Shown here in pieces: positions 1 through 8,166 of a stretch of DNA of 41,080 nucleotides (position 1 is its first letter; each line of letters opens with the position of its first letter). Both the position numbers and the translations under genes were made by a program. The notes under the pieces were generated by a model. That model saw nothing but the letters and a program-made list of their open reading frames with translations, did not search any database and was not told the DNA's origin. The stretch is from Geodermatophilus sp. DF01-2. Its GTDB lineage: Bacteria; Actinomycetota; Actinomycetes; Mycobacteriales; Geodermatophilaceae. The DNA lies in the NCBI RefSeq assembly GCF_004571065.1, contig NZ_SPQN01000030.1, forward strand, positions 1 through 41,080. The letters run 5' to 3'.

Positions 1-1488
1 CGTGGCGGCGGTGCCGCCACGGGTCCGCCGGCGCGGGCGGCTCTTGCGGGCGCCGACCGGCTGCTCGCGGTCCTCGCGTGCGGGGCCGCGCCCGCCTCCG
101 CGGGTGCGCTTGCCGGTCTCACCGAGGTCCTCGAGCGTCTCGGCGTCGAGACCCTCACGGGTCCGCTGGGCGCGCGGCAGCCGACCCGTGGCGCCCTCGG
201 GCACGTCGAGGTCGGTGTAGACCCACGGAGAAGTGGAGTAGGTCTCCGGCGGATTGTCGAATGCCAGGTCGAGCGCCCTGTTGATCAGCTGCCAGCGCGG
301 GACGTCGTCCCAGTCGACGAGGGTGACCGCGACACCGGTCTGCCCGGCGCGGCCGGTGCGGCCGATGCGGTGCACGTAGGTCTTCTCGTCCTCGGGGCAC
401 TGGTAGTTGACGACGTGGCTGACACCGGTGACGTCGATGCCGCGAGCGGCGACGTCGGTGGCGACGAGCACGTCGACCTTGCCGCTGCGGAAGGCACGCA
501 GCGCCTGCTCACGGGCGCCCTGGCCGAGGTCACCGTGCACGGCGGCCGCGGCGAAGCCGCGCTCGACCAGCTCGTCGGCGACCTTCTGCGCGGTGCGCTT
601 GGTGCGGCAGAAGACCATCACCAGGCCGCGGTCGCGGGACTGCAGCACGCGGGCGAGCAGCTCGGGCTTGTCCAGGTTGTGCGCCCGGTAGACGAACTGG
701 GTGGTCTGCGGGACGGTCGAGCCCTCGTCGTTGCCGTGCGCGCGGATGTGCGTCGGCTGGGTCATGAACGACCGGGACAGGGTCACGATCGGGCCGGGCA
801 TCGTCGCGGAGAACAGCATCGTCTGTCGCTTCTCCGGCACCATGCCGAGAATCCGCTCGATGTCGGGCAGAAAGCCCAGATCGAGCATCTCGTCGGCCTC
901 GTCGAGGACGAGGACCCCGACCTTGCCCAGGATGAGGTGGCCCTGCTGGGCGAGGTCGAGCAGCCGGCCGGGCGTGCCGACGACGACCTCGACGCCGGTC
1001 TGCAGCGCCTGGACCTGTGGCTCGAAGGCGCGACCGCCGTAGATGGCCTGCACGCGGATGCCGCGCCTGGCGCCGGCGGTGGACAGGTCGCGGGCGACCT
1101 GCACGCACAGCTCGCGCGTGGGCACGACGACCAGGGCCTGCGGGACGCCGTCGCCGCCCTCGGCCGGCGGGGTGACCCGCTGCAGCAGGGGGACGCCGAA
1201 GCCCAGGGTCTTCCCGGTTCCGGTGCGTGCCTGGCCGATGAGGTCGTTCCCGGCCAGCGCCAGCGGGAGGGTCAGCTCCTGGATGGCGAAGGTCCGGGTG
1301 ATGCCCACCTCGGCCAGCGCCGCGACGACGTCGGGGTGGACGTCGAAGTCGCTGAACAGCGGGGCGTCCTCGGCGACCGGTGCGCCGCCGAGCTCCTCGA
1401 CGGACTGCTCGAGCTGTTCGGGGGCGGGCGCGCCGGTCTCGGCGTGCTCGAGGTCGGGGGTGGTGGGGATGTTCGCGGTGGAGGTCAG
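1..1488 (-). CDS. rhlE: DEAD-box ATP-dependent RNA helicase, 3' end outside window
   Basis: ATP-dependent RNA helicase that remodels RNA duplexes or RNA-protein complexes. Read from 1488 downwards it shows a Q-motif region (FAIQ), Walker A ARTGTGKT (Lys about residue 93), PTREL, TPGR, the DEAD box in LDEADEML (first Asp about residue 196), SAT, and motif VI HRIGRTGR (about 373), so both RecA-like lobes are intact. After the helicase core comes a low-complexity tail rich in Arg and Gly that runs off the left edge; 496 codons are visible. No ATG or GTG fits the N-terminus well; the best start is CTG at 1488, followed by TSTANIPTTPDLEHA. The M. tuberculosis homologue by context is Rv3211 (rhlE), next to the same ferritin-like gene. 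Function is secure; the exact start and the RhlE subfamily are less so. Confidence 0.92.
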   Translation of the reverse strand, partial: MTSTANIPTTPDLEHAETGAPAPEQLEQSVEELGGAPVAEDAPLFSDFDVHPDVVAALAEVGITRTFAIQELTLPLALAGNDLIGQARTGTGKTLGFGVPLLQRVTPPAEGGDGVPQALVVVPTRELCVQVARDLSTAGARRGIRVQAIYGGRAFEPQVQALQTGVEVVVGTPGRLLDLAQQGHLILGKVGVLVLDEADEMLDLGFLPDIERILGMVPEKRQTMLFSATMPGPIVTLSRSFMTQPTHIRAHGNDEGSTVPQTTQFVYRAHNLDKPELLARVLQSRDRGLVMVFCRTKRTAQKVADELVERGFAAAAVHGDLGQGAREQALRAFRSGKVDVLVATDVAARGIDVTGVSHVVNYQCPEDEKTYVHRIGRTGRAGQTGVAVTLVDWDDVPRWQLINRALDLAFDNPPETYSTSPWVYTDLDVPEGATGRLPRAQRTREGLDAETLEDLGETGKRTRGGGRGPAREDREQPVGARKSRPRRRTRGGTAAT

Positions 1489-1820
1489 TGCTCTCGCCTC
1501 TGGTCTGCTGGGGGACCGGCTCCGGCGGCGCCGTTGCGCCGCTTCACACCTGTCCCGGTCGGGTGTCGCGGGATCAGTTCCAGCGCCGACGCGGCCAGCA
1601 GAACCGGGCCGCACCTGGAGTGTCGGCCCGGGAGGCAGCCCCTCGGGGCGTCGTCTCCAGCGGTCGTCAGCGCGCAGATACACCAGCGAACCGAAGGGCT
1701 CGCCAATTCCCATCCTAGCGTGCGCACCGGTTAGCCTCCGTGCGCCGCGCTGTCCGGGGCCCTCGGGACCACCCGTCCGGGGCAGGCGCCGAACCGTTCC
1801 GCCGACCCCGGGAGCTGCCA
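1489..1820. promoter_or_regulatory. Divergent intergenic region with a symmetrical -10 element
   Basis: This 332-bp gap separates the divergent helicase and ferritin-like genes. At 1712-1721 it holds ATCCTAGCGT, which reads as a TAnnnT -10 hexamer on both strands (TAGGAT on minus, TAGCGT on plus) sharing the central TA. A second plus-strand hexamer, TAGCCT, lies at 1732-1737. No clear -35 was seen for either direction. The implied helicase leader is about 200 nt. I see no gene here. Confidence 0.4.
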
Positions 1821-2471
1821 GTGGCCACCGTCGACGAGCAAGCCGTCGTCGACCTGCTGGGGGTGCTGGCCTACGCCGAGCTCACCGCCTTCGACCGGCT
1901 CGCCGAGGACGCGCGGCTGGCGCCCACGTTGGCCGGCCGGGCCGCGCTGGCGCAGATGGCGGCAGCTGAGATCGACCACCACGCCCGGTTGACCGCGCGT
2001 CTCGTCGACCTCGGCGTCGACCCGACCGCGGCGATGAGCCCGTTCGTCGCCGCACTCGACGCCTTCCACGAGAGCACCCGGCCGCGCACCTGGCTGGAGG
2101 GGTTGGTCAAGGCCTACGTCGGGGACGGGCTCGCCGCCGACTTCTACCGGGAGATCGCGGCGTTCCTCCCGGAGCCGGACCGCGGGCTGATCCTCGACGT
2201 CCTCGCCGACACCGGCCACGCGGATTTCGCCGTCCGCGAAGTGCGGGCGGCCATCGCCACCCACCGGACCGTCGCCGGCCGGCTGGCGCTGTGGGGACGA
2301 CGGCTCGTGGGAGAGGCGATGACGCAGTCCCAGGCGGTCATCGCCGAGCGTGACCAGCTCGCCGCGCTGATCGTCGAGGGCACCGGTGACCTGACCGGCA
2401 TCGGACGGCTGGTCGAGCGGATCACCACCGCGCACACCGAGCGGATGAAGACCCTCGGGCTGAACCCCTGA
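1821..2471 (+). CDS. Ferritin-like fold protein (Rv3210c-type)
   Basis: A 216-residue, almost all-helical protein of the ferritin-like / tRNA-hydroxylase-like superfamily. Candidate di-iron ligands are Glu20 (AYAELTAF) and the Glu50-x-x-His53 pair in AEIDHH; the later helices supply further acidic residues. The reading frame is open back to a GTG at 1740, but I chose GTG 1821 (VATVDEQAVV) because it has a GGGAG ribosome site just upstream and begins the conserved part. The same gene sits beside rhlE in mycobacteria (Rv3210c). The substrate is unknown; oxidative-stress or RNA-modification roles would be inference from the fold. A hairpin element begins on its stop codon. Confidence 0.82.
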   Translation: MATVDEQAVVDLLGVLAYAELTAFDRLAEDARLAPTLAGRAALAQMAAAEIDHHARLTARLVDLGVDPTAAMSPFVAALDAFHESTRPRTWLEGLVKAYVGDGLAADFYREIAAFLPEPDRGLILDVLADTGHADFAVREVRAAIATHRTVAGRLALWGRRLVGEAMTQSQAVIAERDQLAALIVEGTGDLTGIGRLVERITTAHTERMKTLGLNP

Positions 2472-2528
2472 AGGACCCCGGTGCCCCCCACGCCTCGCAC
2501 GCTCGGCGCGGGCCCCTGCACCGGGGCC
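2471..2528 (+). repeat. Stop-codon-associated hairpin element, copy A
   Basis: Begins on the last base of the stop codon (TGA-AGGACC). Outer arms GGACCCCGGTGC (2473-2484) and GCACCGGGGCC (2518-2528) pair with one bulged A. The inner stem CCCACGCC/GGCGCGGG has a single A-C mismatch and closes the loop TCGCACGCTC. Same architecture as the copies at 8106, 24605, 35885, 39806 and 40811. Probably acts as a 3' processing or termination structure (inference). Confidence 0.75.
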
Positions 2529-2620
2529 GGTCCGTCGCACCCGGTGGGGACCCTCCTGGCCCCCTACCGGGAACGATCCTCGCAGGCGGCTCCCCTCACT
2601 GCCGTCCCCGAGTCAGCGAA

Positions 2621-2669
2621 CACACGTCAGGCGCCCTCTCGACATTCCGGAGAGGGCGCCCGACGTGTG
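2621..2669. terminator. Long near-perfect hairpin, probable bidirectional terminator
   Basis: Arms CACACGTCAGGCGCCCTCTC (2621-2640) and GAGAGGGCGCCCGACGTGTG (2650-2669) match at 19 of 20 positions around a 9-nt loop. It lies between the convergent ferritin-like and DUF3107 genes. There is no U-tract, as is common for actinobacterial terminators. Confidence 0.6.
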
Positions 2670-2698
2670 TTGGGCGACAGCGGGCCCGCCCGAGACGA

Positions 2699-2736
2699 CG
2701 ACGGGGCGCCACCGCAGCTGCGGCGGCGCCCCGTCG
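2699..2736. terminator. Second strong hairpin between convergent genes
   Basis: Perfect outer arms CGACGGGGCGCC (2699-2710) and GGCGCCCCGTCG (2725-2736) enclose the palindrome CCGCAGCTGCGG. It lies about 90 bp downstream of the DUF3107 stop on the minus strand and 30 bp from the previous hairpin, so each convergent transcript meets a strong stem. The rest of 2472-2826 shows no gene. Confidence 0.55.
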
Positions 2737-2826
2737 GGTCGGGTCGTCAGGCCATGCTGTCTGCGCGACTCCGCGCCCCGGTCTGCTCCTCGCTCGTTCC
2801 TCGCTGCGATGCTCCCGGGACTGTCG

Positions 2827-3063
2827 TCAGGAACCGGCGATGAAGCCCACGCGCCGCTGGTCGGCCTGGGCGATCTCCACGTAGGCGATGCGGTCGACCG
2901 GGACGAGCACGCGGCGACCACGGTCGTCGACCAGCGTCAGCAAGCCGTCCTTGGTCGCGCCGGACATGGCCTTCGCCACCTCGGCGGCGATCTCGTCGGG
3001 GGTCTGGGGGCTGTCGATGACCAGCTCCCGGGGGGAGTGTTGGACACCGATCTTGACTTCCAC
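2827..3063 (-). CDS. DUF3107 small conserved protein (TB9.4 / Rv3208A type)
   Basis: A 78-residue protein beginning MEVKIGVQHSPRELVI, a full-length match in pattern to the actinobacterial DUF3107 family, whose mycobacterial member is TB9.4. The start is GTG 3063, preceded by a strong AGGAGG. It contains a short helix with the sequence ATKDGLLTL and a strand-rich second half with the paired basic residues DDRGRRVL; no catalytic motif, signal peptide or membrane segment is visible. The biochemical role is not known. It lies between the TetR gene (same strand, upstream) and the ferritin-like gene, the same arrangement as in M. tuberculosis. Confidence 0.85.
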   Translation of the reverse strand: MEVKIGVQHSPRELVIDSPQTPDEIAAEVAKAMSGATKDGLLTLVDDRGRRVLVPVDRIAYVEIAQADQRRVGFIAGS

Positions 3064-3168
3064 GGGGGATGCCTCCTCGAGTTGCGCGGCTGTTCCCCAC
3101 GCTAGTGCAGCCGGCGAGCCGCCGACCTGCGGTGCAGGTGCGCCGTCAGCGAACGGCGACGGAGGCGT

Positions 3169-3819
3169 TCAGCGCGGCTGGCCCTCGCCGCCCTCGACGC
3201 GCGGGAAGCCGGAGATGCCCCGCCAGGCCAGGGCGGTCAGGAGTGACACCGCCTCGTCGCGGGACACCGTGCCCTTGCGGGGCAGCCACCAGCGGGCGCT
3301 GGTCTCGGACAGCCCGGTCAGACCCGAGGCGAGCAGCAGCGCCCGCTCCCGGTCCAGGCCGGTGTCGGCGGCGATGACCTCGCCGATCGCCTCCACGCAG
3401 GCCCGGTGGCCGCGGTCGGCCAGCTCCCGGACGTCGTCGTCGTTGCGCAGGTCGGACTCGAAGACCAGCCTAAACGCGGCGCCGTCGGCGTTGATGAAGT
3501 CGAAGTAGGCGCCGACCGCCCCGTTGACGCGGGTCCGGTTGTCGTCGGTGCCCTCCATGGCCTCGCGCACCCGGTCGGTGAGAAGGGTGACCTGCTGTTC
3601 CAGCAGGGCCAGGTACAGCTCCCGCTTCCCCGGGAAGTGCTGGTAGAGCACCGGCTTGCTGACGCCGGCCCGGTCGGCGATCTCGTCCATCGCCGCCGCG
3701 TGGAAGCCCTGGGCGACGAAGACCTCCTGCGCTGCCTGCAGGAGCTGCGCCCGGCGGGCGCCCCGCGGCAAGCGGGACGGGCGGCGGACGGGCGCGGACG
3801 CAGACCGGGGTACGTGCAT
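3169..3819 (-). CDS. TetR/AcrR family transcriptional regulator
   Basis: A 216-residue repressor-type regulator. Residues about 20-70 form the TetR helix-turn-helix (ARRAQLLQAAQEVF then AGVSKPVLYQHFPGKRELY); the rest is the helical ligand-binding and dimer domain. A basic N-terminal extension (MHVPRSASAPVRRPSRLPRG) precedes the HTH. The ATG at 3819 has no Shine-Dalgarno, but a TAACAT -10 (minus strand of 3829-3834) lies 9 nt upstream, suggesting a near-leaderless message. It is divergent from the alpha/beta hydrolase gene 68 bp away and corresponds in position to Rv3208. Ligand and regulon are unknown; self-control and control of the divergent hydrolase are natural guesses. Confidence 0.9.
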   Translation of the reverse strand: MHVPRSASAPVRRPSRLPRGARRAQLLQAAQEVFVAQGFHAAAMDEIADRAGVSKPVLYQHFPGKRELYLALLEQQVTLLTDRVREAMEGTDDNRTRVNGAVGAYFDFINADGAAFRLVFESDLRNDDDVRELADRGHRACVEAIGEVIAADTGLDRERALLLASGLTGLSETSARWWLPRKGTVSRDEAVSLLTALAWRGISGFPRVEGGEGQPR

Positions 3820-3887
3820 GGCGGACGGATGTTACCGACGAGTCACCCGATCGTGCGTCCGCATCCGCGCTGACCTACCGTCGGCCG
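3820..3887. promoter_or_regulatory. Divergent promoter region of TetR gene and hydrolase gene
   Basis: Minus-strand -10 TAACAT (3829-3834) lies 9 nt from the TetR ATG. Plus-strand -10 TACCGT (3876-3881) lies 6 nt from the hydrolase GTG. Both fit the TAnnnT leaderless pattern. No convincing TetR palindrome was identified. Confidence 0.5.
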
Positions 3888-4970
3888 GTGCCCGAGGCTC
3901 CCCAACCGTCGTCCGGCGTCGCGGGCGGGCGCCCGGTCCGGCCGGCCCGGCTGTCGGCCGTCCCGCTGCCGCGCACCGACACCGTCCCCCCGCCGTGGCC
4001 GGGTGAGCCGGCCCCCGTCCGCGGAGGAGAGGTCTTCGTCCGGCGGACGCCGTGGAGTGGCCCGGTGGACGGCGCCTGCGCGGGTGCGTCGCGGGAGCGG
4101 GCGCTCTACGTGCACGGGTTGGGCGGGGCGTCGACGAACTGGACCGACCTCGCGGCGCTGCTCGCCGTCCGTTTCGACGGCTGGGCCGTGGACCTGCCCG
4201 GGTTCGGCCGCTCGCAGCCGCCGGCACGCTCCTCGTACTCGATGCGCGGGCACGTGGCGGCGGTGGTCGACGTCCTGGAGCGGATCGTCGCCGAGCCGGG
4301 GGAGGGCTCCGGCCGGCCGGTGCACCTGCTGGGCAACTCGCTCGGTGGCCTGGTGTCGCTGTTCGTCGCCGCCGGCCGGCCCGACCTGGTCGCCACCCTG
4401 ACGCTCGTCTCGCCGGCGATGCCGGTCTACCGCGTGCCGCGGGCCTTCAGCCGCACGCTGCTGCTGCTCCTGCTGCCCGGGATCCCGACGCTGGCCGAGC
4501 GCCGGCTGTCCGGCGTGACGCCCGAGCAGCAGGTCCGCGGCATGGTGCAGATGTGCTTCGGCGACCCCCGCCGGGTGCCGAGGGCACGGCTGGAACAGGC
4601 GCTGCAGGAGATGCGTGAACGGGCCGAGCAGCCGTGGGCGACGCGCGCACTGACCCGCAGCATGCGAGGGCTGATCACCTCGTACCTGCGTGTCGGCCCG
4701 GGCAACGCCTGGCGGATGGCCCGGTCGTTGCGCCCGCCGACACTCGTGGTCTGGGGGGACCGGGACCGCCTCGTCGACCCCGCGCTCGCGCCGCGACTGG
4801 CCGCTGCCGTCCCCGACGGACGGCTGCTGGTGCTGGACGGGGTCGGGCACGTCGCCATGCTCGAGGCGGCCGAGCCGACGGCGCGGGCGGTCCTGGCCCT
4901 GGTCGAGGACGCCACCGCGGCCGCGGAGCAGCCGGTGACGACCGACCGGGACGGGGCCCAGGCCTCCTGA
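3888..4970 (+). CDS. Alpha/beta hydrolase
   Basis: A 360-residue serine hydrolase of the alpha/beta fold. Visible elements are the oxyanion-region HGLGG (His76), the nucleophile elbow GNSLGG (Ser151), the acid in WGDRDRLVDP (Asp291 or Asp293) and the catalytic His321 in GVGHVAMLE. A Leu-rich stretch (LLLLLLPGIP, 191-200) lies in the cap region and may bind a hydrophobic acyl group. There is no signal peptide; the first 45 residues are Pro-rich. The start is GTG 3888, preceded at 6 nt by TACCGT, consistent with leaderless expression. It is divergent from the TetR gene. The substrate cannot be told from sequence; esterase or lipase-like activity is likely. Confidence 0.88.
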   Translation: MPEAPQPSSGVAGGRPVRPARLSAVPLPRTDTVPPPWPGEPAPVRGGEVFVRRTPWSGPVDGACAGASRERALYVHGLGGASTNWTDLAALLAVRFDGWAVDLPGFGRSQPPARSSYSMRGHVAAVVDVLERIVAEPGEGSGRPVHLLGNSLGGLVSLFVAAGRPDLVATLTLVSPAMPVYRVPRAFSRTLLLLLLPGIPTLAERRLSGVTPEQQVRGMVQMCFGDPRRVPRARLEQALQEMRERAEQPWATRALTRSMRGLITSYLRVGPGNAWRMARSLRPPTLVVWGDRDRLVDPALAPRLAAAVPDGRLLVLDGVGHVAMLEAAEPTARAVLALVEDATAAAEQPVTTDRDGAQAS

Positions 4971-5055
4971 CCCACCACCGCCGGGGGGCCGGCCTGCTGC
5001 ACGCCGTCCCGACGCGCTCTGCACAGGAGCCCCTCCGCCGTGAGAGTCTGGCGGG

Positions 5056-6219
5056 GTGAGCCCCGCGGACGCCTCTTCCGGCCGCGGGCCGAACGGGCGC
5101 CCGGGAGCATCTCCGGGCGCCGGCCCGCGCGCTCGCCCCACCGGCCCCGAGGAGTCGGCCCGCGGCCTCCCGCGAGTGCCCCCACCCGCCTCCCGCCGTG
5201 CCGATCCCCCCGAGGGCCCGCAGCACGTGGACACCAACCCGGTGATGACGCGCTCCGGCGCCGGGTCGCGAGGAACGCATGAGCGGAGCCGTCGCACCGT
5301 GGCCGCCGGCCGGTCCGCGCGCCCCGGTCCCGCGGACCCCGGCGGTGCGGGCGGGCGCCCGGACGCCGCCGGGCGGACCCCCGCGGGGTCCCCGGGCCGG
5401 CGGGGTGGCCGTGTCCGCCGGTTCATGACCCGGTGGGGATGGCGCGCCTACGCGATCCCGCTGCTCGCGCTCGCCACCCTGGTCACCCTCGTGGACCTGA
5501 CGGTCGGCGGACCCGGGGCCGGCGAGCCGGCCATCGCCTCGTCCGCTCCCTCGGCCGCGGCGGCTCCCAGCACTGCCGAGGGCGAGCCGGTCACCGAGCC
5601 CTCGTCCGAGCCCACGGCGCCGGCCGAGGGGGACGCCGGGCCGTCCCAGGCGCCGGAGAGCTCCGCCGGTGCCCCGGGGTTCGTGCAGCAGGGCGCCGGG
5701 ACCGTCACCGTCGTCCCCGGAACCTCGCAGGTCTACGGCAGCGGGCCGCTGCAGCGCTTCGTCGTCGAGGTCGAGGACGGCATCGGGGTCGACGGCGCCG
5801 GGTTCGCTGCCGCGGTCGAGGGCACGCTCGGCGACCCGCGGTCGTGGGGCAACGGTGGCCGGATGTCGTTCCAGCGGGTGGGCCCGGCCGAGGCCGCGGC
5901 CGGCGGGTACGAGTTCAAGGTGACCCTCATCAGCCCCGGCAACATGGAGACCTACTGCCCAGGGGTGGGCACCGGTGGCTACACCTCCTGCCGGTACGGC
6001 GACCGCGCCGTCATCAACCTGGCCCGCTGGGAGACCGCCGTCCCCGACTACCAGGGCGACGTCGCCACCTACCGGCACTACGTGGTCAACCACGAGGTCG
6101 GTCACGCCCTGGGCAACGGTCACCGGCCGTGCCCTGGCCCGGGTCAGCTCGCTCCCGTCATGCAGCAGCAGACACTGGGCCTCGATGGCTGCGCGAAGAA
6201 CCCCTGGCCCTATCCGTGA
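5056..6219 (+). CDS. DUF3152 membrane-anchored zinc metalloprotease-like protein (Rv3207c type)
   Basis: A 387-residue protein with a long basic, Pro/Arg-rich cytoplasmic part (1-125), one transmembrane helix (about 131-150, AYAIPLLALATLVTLVDLTV), a Ser/Pro/Ala-rich linker, and an extracytoplasmic DUF3152 domain. Near the C-terminus is the zinc signature HEVGHALGNGH (His346, Glu347, His350, His356), the HExxHxxGxxH pattern of metzincin-like proteases. Four Cys in the last 90 residues (CPGVGTGG, SCRYGD, RPCPG, DGCAK) could form disulfides, as expected for an exported domain. Start GTG 5056; a later start before the membrane helix is possible because the first 120 residues are low complexity. 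It matches Rv3207c in gene order. Substrate unknown. Confidence 0.85.
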   Translation: MSPADASSGRGPNGRPGASPGAGPRARPTGPEESARGLPRVPPPASRRADPPEGPQHVDTNPVMTRSGAGSRGTHERSRRTVAAGRSARPGPADPGGAGGRPDAAGRTPAGSPGRRGGRVRRFMTRWGWRAYAIPLLALATLVTLVDLTVGGPGAGEPAIASSAPSAAAAPSTAEGEPVTEPSSEPTAPAEGDAGPSQAPESSAGAPGFVQQGAGTVTVVPGTSQVYGSGPLQRFVVEVEDGIGVDGAGFAAAVEGTLGDPRSWGNGGRMSFQRVGPAEAAAGGYEFKVTLISPGNMETYCPGVGTGGYTSCRYGDRAVINLARWETAVPDYQGDVATYRHYVVNHEVGHALGNGHRPCPGPGQLAPVMQQQTLGLDGCAKNPWPYP

Positions 6220-6223
6220 CATG

Positions 6224-6249
6224 GTCGGCCTACCGGCCTACCGGCCGAC
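6224..6249 (+). terminator. Hairpin after the DUF3152 gene
   Basis: Perfect arms GTCGGCC (6224-6230) and GGCCGAC (6243-6249), 5 bp after the stop codon, with a loop that contains the repeated word TACC. Probably a terminator. The remainder of 6250-6389 shows no gene. Confidence 0.45.
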
Positions 6250-6389
6250 ACCGCCACCACGTGTCGCTCCCTAGGTGCGCTGAGCGTGTCCCGCGCACTC
6301 GTCGGGGAGCCTTCGGCCCCCGCTCCTCGCACGCGCCTCGCAGGGCGGCCCGCCCGGGAGGCCGCGGTTCCGCACGGAGCGCGACGGGG

Positions 6390-6824
6390 TCAGAGCGGCG
6401 CGGTGAGCTCGATGGCGATGCCGTCGGGGTCGAAGGCGGCGAGGAAGGCCATGCCCATGACGGGCACCTCGCGGATCGGGCCGTGCTCGACGCCGCGCTC
6501 GTCGTAGCGGGCCAGCGCGGTGTCGAGGTCGGCCCGGCTGGGGACCGAGAAGCTCAGGTGGTCCAGGCCCACCCGGAAGGGGTCGAAGCGGTCATCGGCG
6601 TGCGCCGCGTCGACCGGGCGCAGGCCGACCATCACTCCGGCGTTGACGAGGACGACTCCGCCCTGCAAGAGGTCCTCCACCTGCCCGTCGGGATCGTCGT
6701 CGGGCGGGCCGTCCAGGGCGACGTCGAAGCCCAGCACCTCGGTGTAGAAGGCGCGCGAGCGCGCGACGTCGATCACGGTCAGCCGGATGTGGTTCGGGGT
6801 CCCGATCTGCAGCGGCGCGCTCAT
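6390..6824 (-). CDS. VOC (glyoxalase/dioxygenase) superfamily protein
   Basis: A 144-residue protein with two beta-alpha-beta-beta-beta modules of the vicinal-oxygen-chelate fold: NHIRLTVIDVARSRAFYTEVLGF at the N-terminus, and HLSFSVPSRADLDTALARY with a C-terminal FDPDGIAIELTAPL. Candidate metal ligands are the His of TPNHIRL, the His of LDHLSF and the Glu of IAIEL, the usual VOC positions. The reading frame extends upstream, but ATG 6824 (MSAPLQIGTPNH) is preferred: TAGCGT lies 7 nt upstream (minus strand of 6832-6837), a leaderless arrangement. It is convergent with the DUF3152 gene. Glyoxalase, dioxygenase or resistance-type functions cannot be separated by sequence alone. Confidence 0.85.
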   Translation of the reverse strand: MSAPLQIGTPNHIRLTVIDVARSRAFYTEVLGFDVALDGPPDDDPDGQVEDLLQGGVVLVNAGVMVGLRPVDAAHADDRFDPFRVGLDHLSFSVPSRADLDTALARYDERGVEHGPIREVPVMGMAFLAAFDPDGIAIELTAPL

Positions 6825-6946
6825 GGGCCCGACGCTAGGGGAAGCCGCCGCAGTCCACAGCGGGAAGAGGAGGGCATGCCACGCTGTTGTCCCGACGAAC
6901 GCCGGCCCCGTCACCGGGCCGTTGTCGAGCGACTGAGGAGCAACCC

Positions 6947-8107
6947 GTGTCCCTGCCTCCCCTGGTGGAGCCCGCCGCCGACCTGTCGATCGACGAGGTC
7001 CGCCGGTACAGCCGTCACCTGATCATCCCGGACGTCGGGATGGACGGGCAGAAGCGGCTGAAGAACGCCAAGGTGCTGGCCGTGGGCGCCGGCGGCCTCG
7101 GTTCGCCCGTGCTGATGTACCTGGCCGCGGCCGGCGTCGGCACGCTGGGCATCGTCGAGTTCGACACCGTCGACGAGTCCAACCTGCAGCGCCAGATCAT
7201 CCACGGCGCCTCCGACGTCGGCCGGTCCAAGGCCGAGAGCGCGCGGGACTCCATCAAGGAGATCAACCCGCTGATCGATGTCCGGCTGCACGAGACGCGG
7301 CTGGACACCGACAACGTCCTGGACATCTTCGGCCAGTACGACCTCATCGTCGACGGCACCGACAACTTCGCCACGCGCTACCTGGTCAACGACGCCTGCG
7401 TGCTCTTGAACAAGCCGTACGTGTGGGGCTCGATCTACCGCTTCGACGGTCAGGTCTCGGTCTTCTGGAACGAGCACGGCCCCAACTACCGCGACCTCTA
7501 CCCGGTGCCGCCGCCGCCGGGCATGGTGCCCAGCTGCGCGGAGGGCGGCGTGCTCGGCGTCCTGTGCGCCACGATCGGCGCGATCCAGGCCACCGAGGCG
7601 GTCAAGCTCATCACCGGCATCGGGGAGACCCTGCTCGGCCGGCTCATGGTCTACGACGCCCTGGAGATGACCTTCCGCACGATCACGGTGCGCAAGGACC
7701 CGGAGGCCGAGCCGATCACCGGCCTCATCGACTACGAGACCTTCTGCGGTGTCGTCTCCGTCGAGGCACAGGAGGCGGCCGCCGGCTCGACGATCACCGT
7801 CGACGAGCTCAAGGACATGATGGACGCCGGCAAGGACTTCGAGCTGATCGACGTCCGGGAGCCCAACGAGTACGAGATCGTGTCGATCCCGGGCGCGGCG
7901 CTCATCCCCAAGGACGAGATCCTGTCCGGCCGGGCGCTGGCGCAGTTGCCGCAGGACAAGCCGATCGTGCTGCACTGCAAGACCGGTGTCCGCTCCGCCG
8001 AGGCACTGGCGGCGCTCAAGAACGCCGGCTTCTCCGACGCCGTCCACGTCCAGGGCGGCGTGACGGCGTGGGCCACGCGCATCGACAAGACGCTGCCCAC
8101 GTATTAA
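6947..8107 (+). CDS. moeZ: MoeZ adenylyltransferase/sulfurtransferase (ThiF-rhodanese)
   Basis: A 386-residue two-domain enzyme. The N-terminal E1-like ThiF/MoeB domain adenylates the C-terminal Gly-Gly of small sulfur carriers; the nucleotide site GAGGLG is at 47-52, followed by the typical EFDTVDESNLQRQ. The C-terminal rhodanese domain carries the persulfide Cys344 in HCKTGVRS. The MoeB-type zinc CxxC pairs are not seen, which is usual for actinobacterial MoeZ. The family supplies sulfur to MoaD (molybdopterin), CysO-type and thiamine carriers. Start GTG 6947 is set by GAGGAG six nucleotides upstream. Its M. tuberculosis counterpart is Rv3206c. The stop codon TAA overlaps hairpin element copy B. 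Confidence 0.95.
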   Translation: MSLPPLVEPAADLSIDEVRRYSRHLIIPDVGMDGQKRLKNAKVLAVGAGGLGSPVLMYLAAAGVGTLGIVEFDTVDESNLQRQIIHGASDVGRSKAESARDSIKEINPLIDVRLHETRLDTDNVLDIFGQYDLIVDGTDNFATRYLVNDACVLLNKPYVWGSIYRFDGQVSVFWNEHGPNYRDLYPVPPPPGMVPSCAEGGVLGVLCATIGAIQATEAVKLITGIGETLLGRLMVYDALEMTFRTITVRKDPEAEPITGLIDYETFCGVVSVEAQEAAAGSTITVDELKDMMDAGKDFELIDVREPNEYEIVSIPGAALIPKDEILSGRALAQLPQDKPIVLHCKTGVRSAEALAALKNAGFSDAVHVQGGVTAWATRIDKTLPTY

Positions 8108-8163
8108 GGACCCCGCGTCCCCCCACCCCTCGCAGGTTCGGGGCGGGGCCCTGACGCGGGGCC
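8106..8163 (+). repeat. Stop-codon-associated hairpin element, copy B
   Basis: Starts within the moeZ stop codon (TAAGGACC). Outer arms GGACCCCGCGTC (8108-8119) and GACGCGGGGCC (8153-8163) pair with a bulged A. The inner stem CCCACCCC/GGGGCGGG has the same A-C mismatch as copy A, around the loop TCGCAGGTTC. Confidence 0.78.
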
Positions 8164-8166
8164 GCC

